NCBI GenBank assembly: GCA_002364325.1 | Contig: DEXV01000003.1 | Coordinates: forward strand, 62,461-126,460 | Length of the DNA: 64,000 nucleotides | Direction: 5' to 3' | Origin: Gillisia sp. UBA3175 | GTDB taxonomy: Bacteria > Bacteroidota > Bacteroidia > Flavobacteriales > Flavobacteriaceae | Shown: in pieces, positions 9,381 to 18,726 of the stretch | How the letters are laid out: every line of letters begins with the position of its first letter | Position numbering within the stretch: the first letter of the stretch is position 1 | Position numbers and translations under genes: made by a program | Notes under the pieces: model-generated | Database searches by the model: none | What the model was told of the DNA's origin: nothing | What the model saw: the letters and a program-made list of their open reading frames with translations, nothing else

Positions 9381-10623
9381 AATTGTTCCTGTTAGATGAA
9401 TTTCCTCCAGTAGCTTTTTTAGGACTTGAATTACCGTTTCTGGAAGGTCTGCGTTGCTGAGGCTTTTTCTCCGGAATTTCAAAGAATTCCATTGGATAGT
9501 CGTGCTCTTCAATAACTGGAACCTGTTGATCTATTAATTTTTGAATATCTTTTAGATATGCTTTTTCTTCATAGTCACAAAATGAGATCGCTTTTCCACT
9601 AGCTCCTGCTCTTCCTGTTCGTCCAATTCTATGAACGTAGGTTTCAGCAATGTTTGGGATCTCATAGTTAATTACTAAAGCCAGTTCGTCTATATCTATT
9701 CCTCTCGCAGCAATATCTGTAGCAACCAAGACTCTTGTGGTTTTATCTTTAAAATTCTTCAGTGCTTTTTGACGTGCATTTTGAGTTTTATTTCCGTGGA
9801 TTGCTTCCGCTTTAATTCCAACTTTAATAAGGTCTTTTACCACCTTATTGGCCCCATGTTTAGTTCTGGTAAATACCAATACACGATCTGCTTCAGAAGA
9901 TTTTAAAAGATCTATCAATAAGTTTTTTTTATTGGTCTTATCTATAAAATAAACTTCCTGTCCAATTCTTTCAGCAGTAGAAGATACTGGAGTTACCGAA
10001 ACTTTTAAAGGATTATTCAAAATACTATTTGCAAGATCTATTATAGAATCTGGCATAGTTGCAGAGAAGAATAAGGTTTGTCTTTTAGCAGGTATTTTCT
10101 TGATCACCTTTTTTACATCGTGAACAAATCCCATGTCTAACATTCTATCGGCCTCATCTAAGGTGAAGATCTCGATATTGGAAAGCGATATAAAACCTTG
10201 GTCCATTAGATCTAATAATCTTCCAGGTGTGGCCACTAGGATATCAACCCCATTTTTAAGGGCTCCAACTTGAGAGTTCTGGTTTACACCACCAAAGATC
10301 ACTAAGTGCTTTAGATCGCTAAACTGCCCATACTCTGTCAAGCTTTCGCCAATTTGAATGGCAAGCTCACGAGTTGGGGTTAAAATAAGACTCTTTATTG
10401 TTGTTTTGCGACCTCTATTATCAAGATTGCTATTTAGTAGTTGAATAGTTGGAATGGAAAAAGCTGCTGTTTTTCCGGTTCCGGTTTGTGCGCAACCTAA
10501 AATATCTCGACCTTTTAAAATAGCTGGGATAGATTGTGCTTGAATTGGAGTTGGAGTAGTATATCCTACTTTTTGAACCGCTTTATATAAGGGTTCAGTT
10601 AATTGTAAATCGTTAAATGTCAT
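9358..10623 (-). CDS. DEAD-box RNA helicase, RhlE-like
   Basis: This is a 421-residue ATP-dependent RNA helicase for ribosome assembly or RNA turnover. Motifs in order: Q motif (PTPIQAQSIP), I AQTGTGKT, Ia PTRELAIQI, II DEAD, III SAT, then domain 2 with VLVFTRTKHGA, VLVATDIAARGIDI and VI HRIGRTGRAG. The C-terminal ~45 residues are a basic, Asn/Ser-rich tail (RRPSRNGNSSPKK...), common in RhlE-type proteins and likely to bind RNA. The tail overlaps the next gene by about 23 bp. A promoter-like box lies about 90 bp upstream. Confidence 0.93.
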   Translation of the reverse strand: MTFNDLQLTEPLYKAVQKVGYTTPTPIQAQSIPAILKGRDILGCAQTGTGKTAAFSIPTIQLLNSNLDNRGRKTTIKSLILTPTRELAIQIGESLTEYGQFSDLKHLVIFGGVNQNSQVGALKNGVDILVATPGRLLDLMDQGFISLSNIEIFTLDEADRMLDMGFVHDVKKVIKKIPAKRQTLFFSATMPDSIIDLANSILNNPLKVSVTPVSSTAERIGQEVYFIDKTNKKNLLIDLLKSSEADRVLVFTRTKHGANKVVKDLIKVGIKAEAIHGNKTQNARQKALKNFKDKTTRVLVATDIAARGIDIDELALVINYEIPNIAETYVHRIGRTGRAGASGKAISFCDYEEKAYLKDIQKLIDQQVPVIEEHDYPMEFFEIPEKKPQQRRPSRNGNSSPKKATGGNSSNRNNFGRSKRK

Positions 10624-10710
10624 TTATGAATTATAATGCCGCCCTGTGTTAATAAAAAAGGCAAGCTATGTGTAAAATGTTGCTTAAACGGAGAAGGTAG
10701 CAACCGGCTG

Positions 10711-10718
10711 CAAATGTA
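10711..10718 (-). promoter_or_regulatory. Candidate -7 box for the helicase gene
   Basis: On the minus strand it reads TACATTTG, matching the Bacteroidota -7 consensus TAnnTTTG, about 88 bp upstream of the helicase ATG. No clear -33 TTG partner was found. Confidence 0.4.
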
Positions 10719-10892
10719 ATACTTTATTTTTAATAAACATTTTTCGTGTTAATTTCCCTTAATTGGGTTTGGTAATGAGGGGTTTAAGTTTTCTGGATAT
10801 AGTTTATTTTTAGTTAAATATAAGTCAATTGTAATTTAATTAATAATTGTGCGACTACTATGCAATTACCTTTGGTAAAAAATAAAATTACT

Positions 10893-11090
10893 ATGAAAAA
10901 CTATACTATACATTTTCTTATAATGACTGTTGCAACCGGGATTATTGGATTCACGGGAATGAATTTCTTCGGAATTGAAGTGATAAGGGTTTTATTCTTA
11001 ATCTTTGCAGATCTTTTTATTGTAGCACTTATATCTAAGACTTTTTTCTCTGAAACTGATGTTGTTCGTTTGCAACGAGTTAAGAAATAA
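10893..11090 (+). CDS. Small two-helix membrane protein, DUF1328-like
   Basis: This 65-residue protein has two hydrophobic segments (IHFLIMTVATGIIGFTGM and VLFLIFADLFIVALIS). The layout and a Gly-Phe-Thr-Gly turn between the helices recall the small DUF1328/YtjA membrane proteins, but similarity is weak. The frame is open from an ATG at 10860, but the ATG at 10893 directly precedes a typical MKNYT start and is preferred. A strong terminator follows within 35 bp, so it is a monocistronic gene. Confidence 0.65.
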   Translation: MKNYTIHFLIMTVATGIIGFTGMNFFGIEVIRVLFLIFADLFIVALISKTFFSETDVVRLQRVKK

Positions 11091-11120
11091 ATTTTTCGAT
11101 TACCCTACAAATTGAAATCA

Positions 11121-11145
11121 GGCCACAGGAATGTGGTCTTTTTTT
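11121..11145 (+). terminator. Rho-independent terminator
   Basis: The stem GGCCACA/TGTGGTC (7 pairs, one G-T) with a short loop is followed by seven T. It ends the small membrane-protein gene. Confidence 0.85.
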
Positions 11146-11173
11146 ATTGGCACATTTCCATTAATTTAGAACT

Positions 11174-12604
11174 ATGAAAAATAAGACTACTTGCCTATTA
11201 GCTTGTTTAATGCTTCTATTTATAGTTCCATCCCTTAATGCGCAAAATATAACTCTTCTAAAAGGAGCAGTTAAAGATAGCGTTCCCATTAATGATAGCA
11301 TTTCTGAAAGTTTTGCAATTTATCTTCCCAAGGATTATAATTCAGGTAAAAAATGGCCAATAGTATTTGTTTTCGATCCCGATGGGAAGGGTCTTAATGT
11401 TACCAGATTATTTTTACAAGCATTAGAGGGACAAAACTTTATTATAGCTTCTTCCAACAACATTTCTAGAAAGGATTCCCTACTTATTAATTTAGAAAAG
11501 GCAACCCGACTCTTCAATAAAGTGCTTACTACCTTTCCAATAGACGAGAAAGCGATTTATAGTGCCGGTCTGGATGAGGGAGCTTTAGTAGCGAGTGCAA
11601 TGCCTGCAATTATTTCGGCTATAGATGGCGTTTTAGCTGTGGAAGACGTTTGGGTGAATAGCGAGTTTTTAGTTCAGAATCTAACTAAACACACGGTTAT
11701 TGGTTTTGTAGATAATATGAGTAATTCAAAATATGAATTTCGTGAAAAGTTCAGGCTTTTAAACTCATTTAAATATCCTGCTTACTATTACGAGTATGAT
11801 GGGAATGGAACATGGCCTTCCTCCAATCTTATTGCCCACGCAATGGGAGGTTTTAAGCTTCAGAAAATGTTAAATGGAGGAGGTGTGAAAGATCCGGTAG
11901 TAATAGATAATTTATTTAAATCAGAATTAGAAACTGCTGAATCCTGGTATCGTAAAATGGATTTCTATAAGGCTAATGAACTGTTGGATCTCATGCTCAC
12001 GAAGTATAAATATTTCGATAAAAAAGATGAAATAAAAGACCTTCAGAAAAAAATAAGAAAAGAGAAAGGCTTTAAACAGCAACGATCTCTTTATAATTCT
12101 GCTGAAGCATTAGAGCGTGAAATGAGGATAGAGCTCACGTATCTATTACAAGAAGATTTTAACTATTTCGATTTTGAAAATTTAGGATGGTGGTCTCAAA
12201 AAATGAACGAGATAGATGAATTAAAGAAAAGCAAAAACCCAGCAGAAGCGGATATGGGAAATAGGTTAGAGGATTATTTACAAACTTATGCTCATAATAA
12301 ATTCTATAATATATTTTCTAAAAAAAATGCAAGTTTAGATCAGAAGATATTTACTGCAGTGCTAACAACTATTTTTGATAGGGAAGATCCTGAGGCTTAT
12401 TTTTCCATTATTTCATTAAGTGCACAAGATGGAGATTACTATACTGCTCTTCTCTATTTAGAAGATCTATTAAAAGTGGGCTATAAAGATTTGGAAGCGC
12501 TTTATGATATTCCTGAAACCCTGGATCTTAAACTTAGTCCAGAATTCAACAAGTTGATAAAAAAGTATTTGGGAACATCCAAATATTACAATATTCCAAA
12601 TTAA
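11174..12604 (+). CDS. Secreted esterase-like protein with helical C-terminal domain
   Basis: This is a 476-residue exported protein with a signal peptide ending near SLNA|QN (residue 23). Residues ~40-230 have an alpha/beta-hydrolase layout of the PHB-depolymerase/esterase kind (IYLPKDYNSGKKWPIVFVFDPDG). Where GxSxG is expected, near residue 137, the sequence reads GLDEG, so the nucleophile Ser is replaced by Asp. That suggests a non-catalytic or altered enzyme. The C-terminal half is Lys/Glu-rich helical, TPR-like in places (ESWYRKMDFYKANELLD). Related Bacteroidota proteins exist; function is unknown. It converges on the MFS gene with a 4-bp overlap. Confidence 0.75.
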   Translation: MKNKTTCLLACLMLLFIVPSLNAQNITLLKGAVKDSVPINDSISESFAIYLPKDYNSGKKWPIVFVFDPDGKGLNVTRLFLQALEGQNFIIASSNNISRKDSLLINLEKATRLFNKVLTTFPIDEKAIYSAGLDEGALVASAMPAIISAIDGVLAVEDVWVNSEFLVQNLTKHTVIGFVDNMSNSKYEFREKFRLLNSFKYPAYYYEYDGNGTWPSSNLIAHAMGGFKLQKMLNGGGVKDPVVIDNLFKSELETAESWYRKMDFYKANELLDLMLTKYKYFDKKDEIKDLQKKIRKEKGFKQQRSLYNSAEALEREMRIELTYLLQEDFNYFDFENLGWWSQKMNEIDELKKSKNPAEADMGNRLEDYLQTYAHNKFYNIFSKKNASLDQKIFTAVLTTIFDREDPEAYFSIISLSAQDGDYYTALLYLEDLLKVGYKDLEALYDIPETLDLKLSPEFNKLIKKYLGTSKYYNIPN

Positions 12605-13824
12605 AGTTTAAGTGGTGGTGTAGCTTCTTTCTTTAGTAGGTATAAAAGATAAACTAATAGCGCGCAGGCTAGCACAGCTAGTACCATCATAACATCCCAA
12701 GTTATAACATATCCATATTCGCTAATAAGGTGCATTCCGGAATTATGTCCGAAGATATGGCTCATGGAAAAAGCAATGCTGTAAAGTGCCATATAAGAAC
12801 CCTGTTTTCCACGATCTGCTCTGGTTAAAGCGAAGGTATTAGAAAATGGGAACGCGATCATCTCTCCAATAGTAAGGAAGATCATACCTATTATTAGTAC
12901 TCCAATCCAACCTGAAACATTTACAGCTACAAAACTTAATCCCACCAGAACGGTCCCCATAATTACATGGTGAATTGCGGTAGCTTTTTTGGTTTCTAAA
13001 TATTTAATCAAAGGCATTTCAAGTAAGAATATTAAGAACCCATTCATACCTAATAACAGCCCGATCTCAAGTTCGCTTAATCCATGTTTTTGGGCATAGA
13101 ATAAAGGCATAGTAGAAAAATATTGAAGAAAAATAAATCCAAACAAGACCATTGCTATTATAAAAATAAGATAGGGGTAATCTTTTAAAACGCCTTGCGG
13201 ATTTAGATTAATCTCTCGAATGTTGGCTATAGATTTTTTTGGATGTAGCAACTTTAAAAGTAAGATCCCAGCGAATAAACAAGTGATCCCATCTACCCAA
13301 AATAATCCGCTATAACCAGCACTGGCAATTATAATTCCTCCCAATGCAGGACCTGCAGAAAATCCCAAGTTAATTGCTAGTCGTATTAAGGTTACAGAGC
13401 GTGTTCTGTTTTGTGGTTTGCTATAAGCGCTTATTGCAACAAAGACCGCCGGTCTAAAGACATCTGCCGCCATCATCACCAAAAAAATTCCTGTACATAT
13501 TCCCCAAAAAGAACTCGGGAATTGTAATAGGACGAAAAGCACCGATGAAATTAAAAGACTTCCAGCCATGGTCTTATAATGGCCAATGGCATCTACTAAT
13601 TTTCCGCCTAACCAAGATCCTGTTACCGATCCTAATCCAAAAAAGGTTAAGATCCAACCAACTTCCTCTAAAGAAAAACCTCTGCTTTTGGTTAGGTAAA
13701 GTGAGAGGAACGGGATCACCATGGTTCCTGCTCTATTTATAAAGGTAATTAATGCTAACAACCAAACCTCTCGTCTTAAATCGCTGAAAGAGTCTATATA
13801 GGAGCGGTAAATTTTTTGAAACAT
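12601..13824 (-). CDS. Major facilitator superfamily transporter
   Basis: This 407-residue protein has about 12 hydrophobic segments. The MFS A-motif is visible between helices 2 and 3 (GSWLGGKLVDAIGHYKT) and a weaker one between 8 and 9. It belongs to the drug/proton antiporter-like MFS group, but substrate cannot be inferred. An ATG start is preceded by a -7-like box at 13842-13849. It is alone on its strand; its 3' end overlaps the convergent esterase-like gene by 4 bp. Confidence 0.9.
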   Translation of the reverse strand: MFQKIYRSYIDSFSDLRREVWLLALITFINRAGTMVIPFLSLYLTKSRGFSLEEVGWILTFFGLGSVTGSWLGGKLVDAIGHYKTMAGSLLISSVLFVLLQFPSSFWGICTGIFLVMMAADVFRPAVFVAISAYSKPQNRTRSVTLIRLAINLGFSAGPALGGIIIASAGYSGLFWVDGITCLFAGILLLKLLHPKKSIANIREINLNPQGVLKDYPYLIFIIAMVLFGFIFLQYFSTMPLFYAQKHGLSELEIGLLLGMNGFLIFLLEMPLIKYLETKKATAIHHVIMGTVLVGLSFVAVNVSGWIGVLIIGMIFLTIGEMIAFPFSNTFALTRADRGKQGSYMALYSIAFSMSHIFGHNSGMHLISEYGYVITWDVMMVLAVLACALLVYLLYLLKKEATPPLKL

Positions 13825-13841
13825 GCAGATTTATTATGGAT

Positions 13842-13849
13842 CAAAATTA
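13842..13849 (-). promoter_or_regulatory. Candidate -7 box for the MFS gene
   Basis: Minus-strand TAATTTTG matches TAnnTTTG 18 bp upstream of the ATG, giving a leader of roughly 10 nt. Confidence 0.5.
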
Positions 13850-13929
13850 CTTAAAATTTTCAATTGAAATTTTATTAAAAAGCTTCAAGATCTATTATTT
13901 TAAATTGCTCTTTTAGATGATTCTTAAAT

Positions 13930-13937
13930 TAAATTTG
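13930..13937 (+). promoter_or_regulatory. Candidate promoter for the DUF1684 gene
   Basis: TAAATTTG matches the -7 consensus about 80 bp before the ATG at 14017. A TTG at 13905-13907 may be the -33 element, though the 22-bp spacing is somewhat long. Confidence 0.4.
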
Positions 13938-14016
13938 TGACTTGGCAGAAATCATTTTTTAAATTTAAATTTGACAAGGTTTAAATCCTCAAAATTTGTT
14001 CAGAAAAAATAAAATC

Positions 14017-14619
14017 ATGAAAAGCCTTCTTCCTTCATTACTCATACTAATTAGCATTTTTACTGTTGAAGCTCAGAACTCTAAAAAGATACAGGAGATC
14101 AAAGATTTTCAGCAAACTTTAAATTCTGAATTTGCTGATCCGGAAGAATCTCCGTTGACGGCCGAAGATCTTAAAAAGTTTAAAGAATTAACTTTTTTCG
14201 AGATCGATACTAATTATGTGATTGAAGCAGAATTTGTAAGAACGCCATCTGAATCTCCATTTGCCATGCCAACCACTACAAATAGAACTCCTATCTATGT
14301 GAAATATGGTAAAGCTTACTTTAAGATAAAAGGAAAATCTTACAAACTGAATATCTACCAAAGTCAGGATCTTAGCACTAATCCAGAATATTTGGATTAT
14401 TTATTTATTCCGTTTACAGATGAGAGTAATGGGCACGGAAGCTATCCGGGTGGAAGGTATATAGATTTTAAAATTCCAACCAGCAATCGCATTACCTTAG
14501 ATTTTAATAAAGCATATAATCCTTACTGTGCGTATAGTGGGAGATATTCTTGTCCAATCCCACCGGCAGAGAATAATTTAGCTGTAGCTATTCCGGTTGG
14601 TGTAAAGTATTTTAAGTAA
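14017..14619 (+). CDS. DUF1684 secreted protein
   Basis: This 200-residue protein has a signal peptide (MKSLLPSLLILISIFTVEAQ). It matches DUF1684: a central block PIYVKYGKAYFKIKGKSYKLNIYQS, then FIPFTDESNGHGSYPGGRYIDF, then the conserved ending FNKAYNPYCAYSGRYSCPIPPAENNL with two Cys. The frame extends upstream to a TTG at 13996, but the ATG at 14017 starts the signal peptide and is preferred. Function is unknown; the family is common in Bacteroidota and actinobacteria. The fluoride channel gene converges 5 bp downstream. Confidence 0.87.
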   Translation: MKSLLPSLLILISIFTVEAQNSKKIQEIKDFQQTLNSEFADPEESPLTAEDLKKFKELTFFEIDTNYVIEAEFVRTPSESPFAMPTTTNRTPIYVKYGKAYFKIKGKSYKLNIYQSQDLSTNPEYLDYLFIPFTDESNGHGSYPGGRYIDFKIPTSNRITLDFNKAYNPYCAYSGRYSCPIPPAENNLAVAIPVGVKYFK

Positions 14620-14624
14620 TAGTA

Positions 14625-14996
14625 TTAAATCATTTTAGAAAGATAAAGACCAATAAATACTGCAGCAAATCCGGCAATTAGACTTCCAAAAGTATATAAT
14701 GCAAAATTGGTATAATCTCCTGCCCTAAGAAATACCTGATTTTCGAAAGCAAAAGTTGAAAAGGTGGTGAATCCTCCACAAAATCCAGTTGCCAGAAATA
14801 ATAAGGTGTTGTTGGATAAAGCTCCGGATTTAAGTGATATTCCAAGAATAAGCCCAAGTATAAGACTCCCTGTGATATTTACAGCAAAGGTTCCAATGGG
14901 TAGAAAAAGCTCCGATTTATTTAGTATTCTGGAGATCAAAAAGCGTAAAGTGCTTCCTAATCCACCTCCAAGAAATACCATAACTAAAGCTTTCAT
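14625..14996 (-). CDS. fluC: Fluoride ion channel Fluc/CrcB
   Basis: This is a 123-residue, four-helix membrane channel that exports fluoride as a dual-topology dimer. Hallmarks are GGGLGSTLRFLISR at the N-terminus, GTFAVNITGSLILG (the Asn is conserved) and GFCGGFTTFSTFAFE (Na+/F- pore region and Phe box). The length is normal. One copy is enough if it forms a homodimer. It lies 16 bp downstream of the SRPBCC/GyrI gene on the same strand and is probably co-transcribed with it. I found no fluoride riboswitch in the short gap. Confidence 0.94.
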   Translation of the reverse strand: MKALVMVFLGGGLGSTLRFLISRILNKSELFLPIGTFAVNITGSLILGLILGISLKSGALSNNTLLFLATGFCGGFTTFSTFAFENQVFLRAGDYTNFALYTFGSLIAGFAAVFIGLYLSKMI

Positions 14997-15012
14997 TTAG
15001 ATCGAATTTTGA

Positions 15013-16089
15013 TTATAATAAAGAAGTCGCTTCCGTCTCCTCTTCAACTTGAGTTGGATCTAAAAGCGGAATATAGATCTCTGTTACCCACCCAGCTGGG
15101 TTTGGAGATTCTTCAGGGCCAGTTACATAAACTTCAAAAGCAGGAGCATTTATAGCAACAGGTAAATCATTCTCCTCAGCATATTTATATGCGCGCTCCC
15201 AGGCTTGCTTCAAATATTTATAATCTCCGGTTAAAGTGGTTTTAATAACTTTTTGCACAGGCATCATACCATTGAGAACAGAACTTTCTGCGGGTGTAAT
15301 TACTAAGCTTGGAGTGAACATTCCGGCAGAATAGATGGCAGAATTATTTTGCTCATCCCACTGATTGTATAGTATAAATGGTTTTCCCATTGCGGTAATA
15401 TTGTTTTGTTCCATGTATAAAGAAACATCTGCAAACATCTGCTGCATTCTGGTTTGTATTTGAGCGATTTTGGAAGCTGTAGTAGCATACATATAAAATC
15501 CTCCGCCGTGAGTAGTTACTCCGTCTACATTAACCGCGTATTTATCCATTTTTTCCAACGTAATCTTTTTCAGTTTTTCCAAACCTTCAACAAACATTGG
15601 ATTTACCATTGCAGTAAAGCCTTGGTCCATAAAAGTGAAGGCCAATTTTTCCATAAAATTTTGTTCCCCTATAATTCCCCAAGTTACTTTGGTGCCATCT
15701 TCAACTTCTTCAAAACGCCAATAGCCATCACTCTTAGATTCGCCATAAGAAGATTTAAAGATCAATATCTGATCTATTGTAGAGTTCGGAATCACTTTAG
15801 CATTACGAATAGAACCATCGCCTAATTCTTCACTTTTCCAAGAATAACTAGCCCCTTGGCCAGTAGTGTTTTCAGGATAATTAACGATCAGGTCATCAGC
15901 ATCATCCATCCAAGGACCCCATTGTTCCCAATTCTTAAAATTGTTCACTTCATTAAAAACAACCGGAACAGGCGCTTTAATGATCACCGATTCTTCTACT
16001 TGATAATTTCCATCTTTCGTGGCTACATAAATAGCTCCGGCAATGATCACAATAAGTAATAAAAAGAATAAATATTTTAAAATTTTCAT
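15013..16089 (-). CDS. SRPBCC plus GyrI-like domain membrane-anchored protein
   Basis: This 358-residue protein has an N-terminal membrane anchor (residues 4-24), then a START/SRPBCC ligand-binding domain (~25-160: VEESVIIKAPVPVVFNEVNNFKNW, then WGPWMDD, a polyketide-cyclase-like pattern) and a GyrI/SOUL-like effector-binding domain (~190-345, ending EVYVTGPEESPNPAGWVTEIYIPL). Such proteins bind small amphipathic molecules; the ligand is unknown. It probably forms a two-gene unit with fluC. Confidence 0.85.
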   Translation of the reverse strand: MKILKYLFFLLLIVIIAGAIYVATKDGNYQVEESVIIKAPVPVVFNEVNNFKNWEQWGPWMDDADDLIVNYPENTTGQGASYSWKSEELGDGSIRNAKVIPNSTIDQILIFKSSYGESKSDGYWRFEEVEDGTKVTWGIIGEQNFMEKLAFTFMDQGFTAMVNPMFVEGLEKLKKITLEKMDKYAVNVDGVTTHGGGFYMYATTASKIAQIQTRMQQMFADVSLYMEQNNITAMGKPFILYNQWDEQNNSAIYSAGMFTPSLVITPAESSVLNGMMPVQKVIKTTLTGDYKYLKQAWERAYKYAEENDLPVAINAPAFEVYVTGPEESPNPAGWVTEIYIPLLDPTQVEEETEATSLL

Positions 16090-16151
16090 TTAAAATCGGT
16101 GTTTTTATGGTTCAGAATGCTAATATAGTTAAATAACAATATGCTAATTAC

Positions 16152-16159
16152 TACATTTG
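16152..16159 (+). promoter_or_regulatory. Candidate -7 box for the DPP III gene
   Basis: TACATTTG lies 22 bp upstream of the ATG and matches TAnnTTTG. No clear -33 element was seen. Confidence 0.5.
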
Positions 16160-16181
16160 TAGGAAAATTAAACAGAAATAT

Positions 16182-18239
16182 ATGAAACTTAAATTCATTT
16201 TACCATTATTATTAGTGGCTACCATAATGTTCTCTTGTAAGGATGAAAACAAAGAAAAAGAGGTTGCTGTGGTAGAAACTGATACTGAAGAGTTCGATTA
16301 TAAAGTAGAAGAATTTGCAGATATCAAGGTGTTGAGATACCAAATTCCTGGATTTGAAAACTTGACCTTAAAAGAACAAAAATTAGTTTACTACCTAACC
16401 CAGGCTGGATTAAGTGGTCGTGATATTATGTGGGACCAGAATTATAGACATAATCTGGAAATTAGAGATGCTTTAGAAAATATCTATGCTAATTATAGCG
16501 GAGATAAAGAAGCTCAAGATTGGAAAGCCTTTGAAACCTATATGAAAAGAGTTTGGTTCTCTAATGGGATCCATCATCACTATTCTAACGATAAAATAAA
16601 GCCAGAATTCAGCAAAGAATATTTCGATACTCTTTTAACTGAAACTAAAACTGAACTTACTGGGGAACCTTATGAGGTGATCTTTAACGATAAAGATGCT
16701 AAAAAGGTGAACCTGGATCCTACAAAAGGATTATTGGAAGGATCTGCGATCAATTTTTATGGTCCAGATGTTACTGCTGCAGAAGCTGAGGCTTTTTATA
16801 AAAAGAAAACTTCTCCTAATAAAGAGAAGCCACTTTCTTATGGATTGAATTCTACTTTGGTTAAGGAGAACGGTAAATTGGTAGAAAAAGTTTGGAAAAG
16901 CGGTGGATTGTACGGAGATGCAATAGACCAGATCATTATTTGGTTAGAGAAAGCTAAAGGAGTTGCCGAAAATGATGCACAAGCAAATGCATTAGGACTG
17001 CTAATAAAATACTATGAGACTGGAGATCTTCAAACTTGGGACGATTATAATGTTGCATGGGTAGAAGCTACCGAAGGGAATATAGATTATATAAACAGTT
17101 TTATTGAAGTTTATAACGATCCTTTAGGATACCGTGGTTCATACGAAAATATTGTGCAGATCAAAGATTTTGAAATGTCCAAAAAAATGAAGGTTCTAGA
17201 AGAGAATGTTCAATGGTTCGAGGATAATTCTCCTTTAATGCCGGAGCACAAAAAGAAATCTGTGGTTGGAGTTACTTATAAGACAGTTATCGTTGCTGGA
17301 GAGGCCGGAGATGCTTCACCAAGTACGCCAATTGGAGTTAATTTACCAAATGCAAACTGGATTAGAGCTGCCCATGGTAGTAAATCTATTTCTTTAGGAA
17401 ATATTATTGAGGCTTATGAGAATGCTGGAAGTTCTGGTGTCTTACAAGAATTTGCTAATGACGAAGAAGAAATTGCATTAGAAGAAGAATATGGAAAGAA
17501 TGCAGATAAATTGCATACAGCATTGCATGAAGTTGTAGGTCATGCTTCTGGACAATTAAACCCTGGAGTAGGAGAAACTAAAGAAACTTTAAAGAACTAT
17601 GCTTCTACTATGGAAGAAGGTAGAGCCGATCTTGTCGGGCTTTATTATTTAATGGACCCAAAAATTCAAGAACTTGGATTAACGGACGATTGGAAAAAGA
17701 CTGGTATGGCTGCTTATGACGGGTATATTAGAAATGGATTAATGACCCAGTTAAGAAGATTAAACCTAGGAGATAATGTAGAAGAGGCTCACATGCGTAA
17801 TAGACAATGGGTAAGCGCTTGGGTTTATGAAAAAGGGAAAGAAGAAGGAGTTATCGAGAAAGTGACCAGAGATGGGAAAACCTATTTCAATATCAAGAAC
17901 TATGAGCGTTTACGTGAGTTGTTTGGTGAGTTGTTAAAAGAATCTCAAAGAATTAAATCTGAAGGTGATTTTAATGCGGCTAAGAATTTAGTAGAGAACT
18001 ACGGAGTTAAAGTAGATCAAGCTATTCACAAAGAAGTTCTGGACAGAAATGCACAGTTCAAATCTCCACCTTACAGCGGGTTTGTAAATCCTGTTTTGGT
18101 TCCAGAGATGGATGAAAATAACGAGATTAAAGCTATTAAGGTGACGCAGCCTAAAGATTTTTCATCTCAAATGATGGATTATAAAAAGAATTACCACTTC
18201 TTGAAAAAAGAAGGAAAAGTAGCTGAGCCTGTAAAATAA
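16182..18239 (+). CDS. Dipeptidyl peptidase III lipoprotein (M49)
   Basis: This 685-residue zinc exopeptidase removes N-terminal dipeptides. A lipoprotein signal is visible (lipobox TIMFSC, Cys at 19), followed by an acidic linker. The M49 zinc site is present: HEVVGH at ~449-454 (family HExxGH) and EEGRAD at ~478-483 supplying the third ligand. The peptide-binding N-terminal lobe carries FYGPDVTAAEAEAFY. The length is in the range of bacterial DPP III. Export as a lipoprotein suggests scavenging of periplasmic or external peptides. It is monocistronic with its own promoter-like box and terminator. Confidence 0.94.
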   Translation: MKLKFILPLLLVATIMFSCKDENKEKEVAVVETDTEEFDYKVEEFADIKVLRYQIPGFENLTLKEQKLVYYLTQAGLSGRDIMWDQNYRHNLEIRDALENIYANYSGDKEAQDWKAFETYMKRVWFSNGIHHHYSNDKIKPEFSKEYFDTLLTETKTELTGEPYEVIFNDKDAKKVNLDPTKGLLEGSAINFYGPDVTAAEAEAFYKKKTSPNKEKPLSYGLNSTLVKENGKLVEKVWKSGGLYGDAIDQIIIWLEKAKGVAENDAQANALGLLIKYYETGDLQTWDDYNVAWVEATEGNIDYINSFIEVYNDPLGYRGSYENIVQIKDFEMSKKMKVLEENVQWFEDNSPLMPEHKKKSVVGVTYKTVIVAGEAGDASPSTPIGVNLPNANWIRAAHGSKSISLGNIIEAYENAGSSGVLQEFANDEEEIALEEEYGKNADKLHTALHEVVGHASGQLNPGVGETKETLKNYASTMEEGRADLVGLYYLMDPKIQELGLTDDWKKTGMAAYDGYIRNGLMTQLRRLNLGDNVEEAHMRNRQWVSAWVYEKGKEEGVIEKVTRDGKTYFNIKNYERLRELFGELLKESQRIKSEGDFNAAKNLVENYGVKVDQAIHKEVLDRNAQFKSPPYSGFVNPVLVPEMDENNEIKAIKVTQPKDFSSQMMDYKKNYHFLKKEGKVAEPVK

Positions 18240-18259
18240 GCTGCTAAAATTTCATTTCG

Positions 18260-18297
18260 AAAAAGCCTCGATAACATAATTTTATCGAGGCTTTTTT
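18260..18297 (+). terminator. Strong terminator after the DPP III gene
   Basis: The long stem AAAAGCCTCGATAA/TTATCGAGGCTTTT ends in a T7 tract. It is symmetrical and could work in both directions. Confidence 0.9.
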
Positions 18298-18521
18298 TGT
18301 TTTATTATTAAAGCTTAGAGTTCTGGTCGTCAATTTTTTCCTAATTAGATTTCAACTAATTCACAACAACTAGCTTTCATGATGTTCTCCCGACTATTTG
18401 GGAATTTCAGTATCCCATTAATTTGTGAATGAAATCCAGAAATTCTTGACACTTCGGGAACAGGTTGAAGTGTTCAATTTGAAGAAGATAATTAGTAGTT
18501 GAAATCCAAACCAACATATAA

Positions 18522-18710
18522 TTATTGCTTAAGATAAGTCTTGATTACAAATAATAACCCTATAAAGATCAAGAAGCCAAGTAGAATATATAAGCTTCCT
18601 TTATGATATTTTTTATGGATGGCTAAATCTTTTCGATAGCTAAAGATTGTTACAACTACAAAAGAAAGAAAAAATATTGCAGCGAAAATCCATTGTCCGG
18701 TACTAAACAT
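18522..18710 (-). CDS. Small two-helix membrane protein
   Basis: This 62-residue protein has two hydrophobic helices (WIFAAIFFLSFVVVTIFSY and LYILLGFLIFIGLLFVI) separated by a short basic loop (RKDLAIHKKYHKGS). The type is frequent in flavobacteria and of unknown function. It is divergent from the pyrophosphohydrolase gene. A promoter box of its own sits at 18727-18734. The 220 bp downstream (18298-18521) hold only an imperfect hairpin (GACACTTC/GAAGTGTT near 18446-18470). Confidence 0.7.
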   Translation of the reverse strand: MFSTGQWIFAAIFFLSFVVVTIFSYRKDLAIHKKYHKGSLYILLGFLIFIGLLFVIKTYLKQ

Positions 18711-18726
18711 TTTTGTTATTTTGGAG

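Noticed and set aside
9381..9512. Longer N-terminus of the methyltransferase at 8472-9380
   Set aside because: It would overlap the helicase tail by 155 bp and read its low-complexity codons in another frame. A TTG at 9380 is the better start.
14997..15012. Fluoride riboswitch before fluC
   Set aside because: Only 16 bp separate fluC from the upstream gene, too little room for the aptamer.
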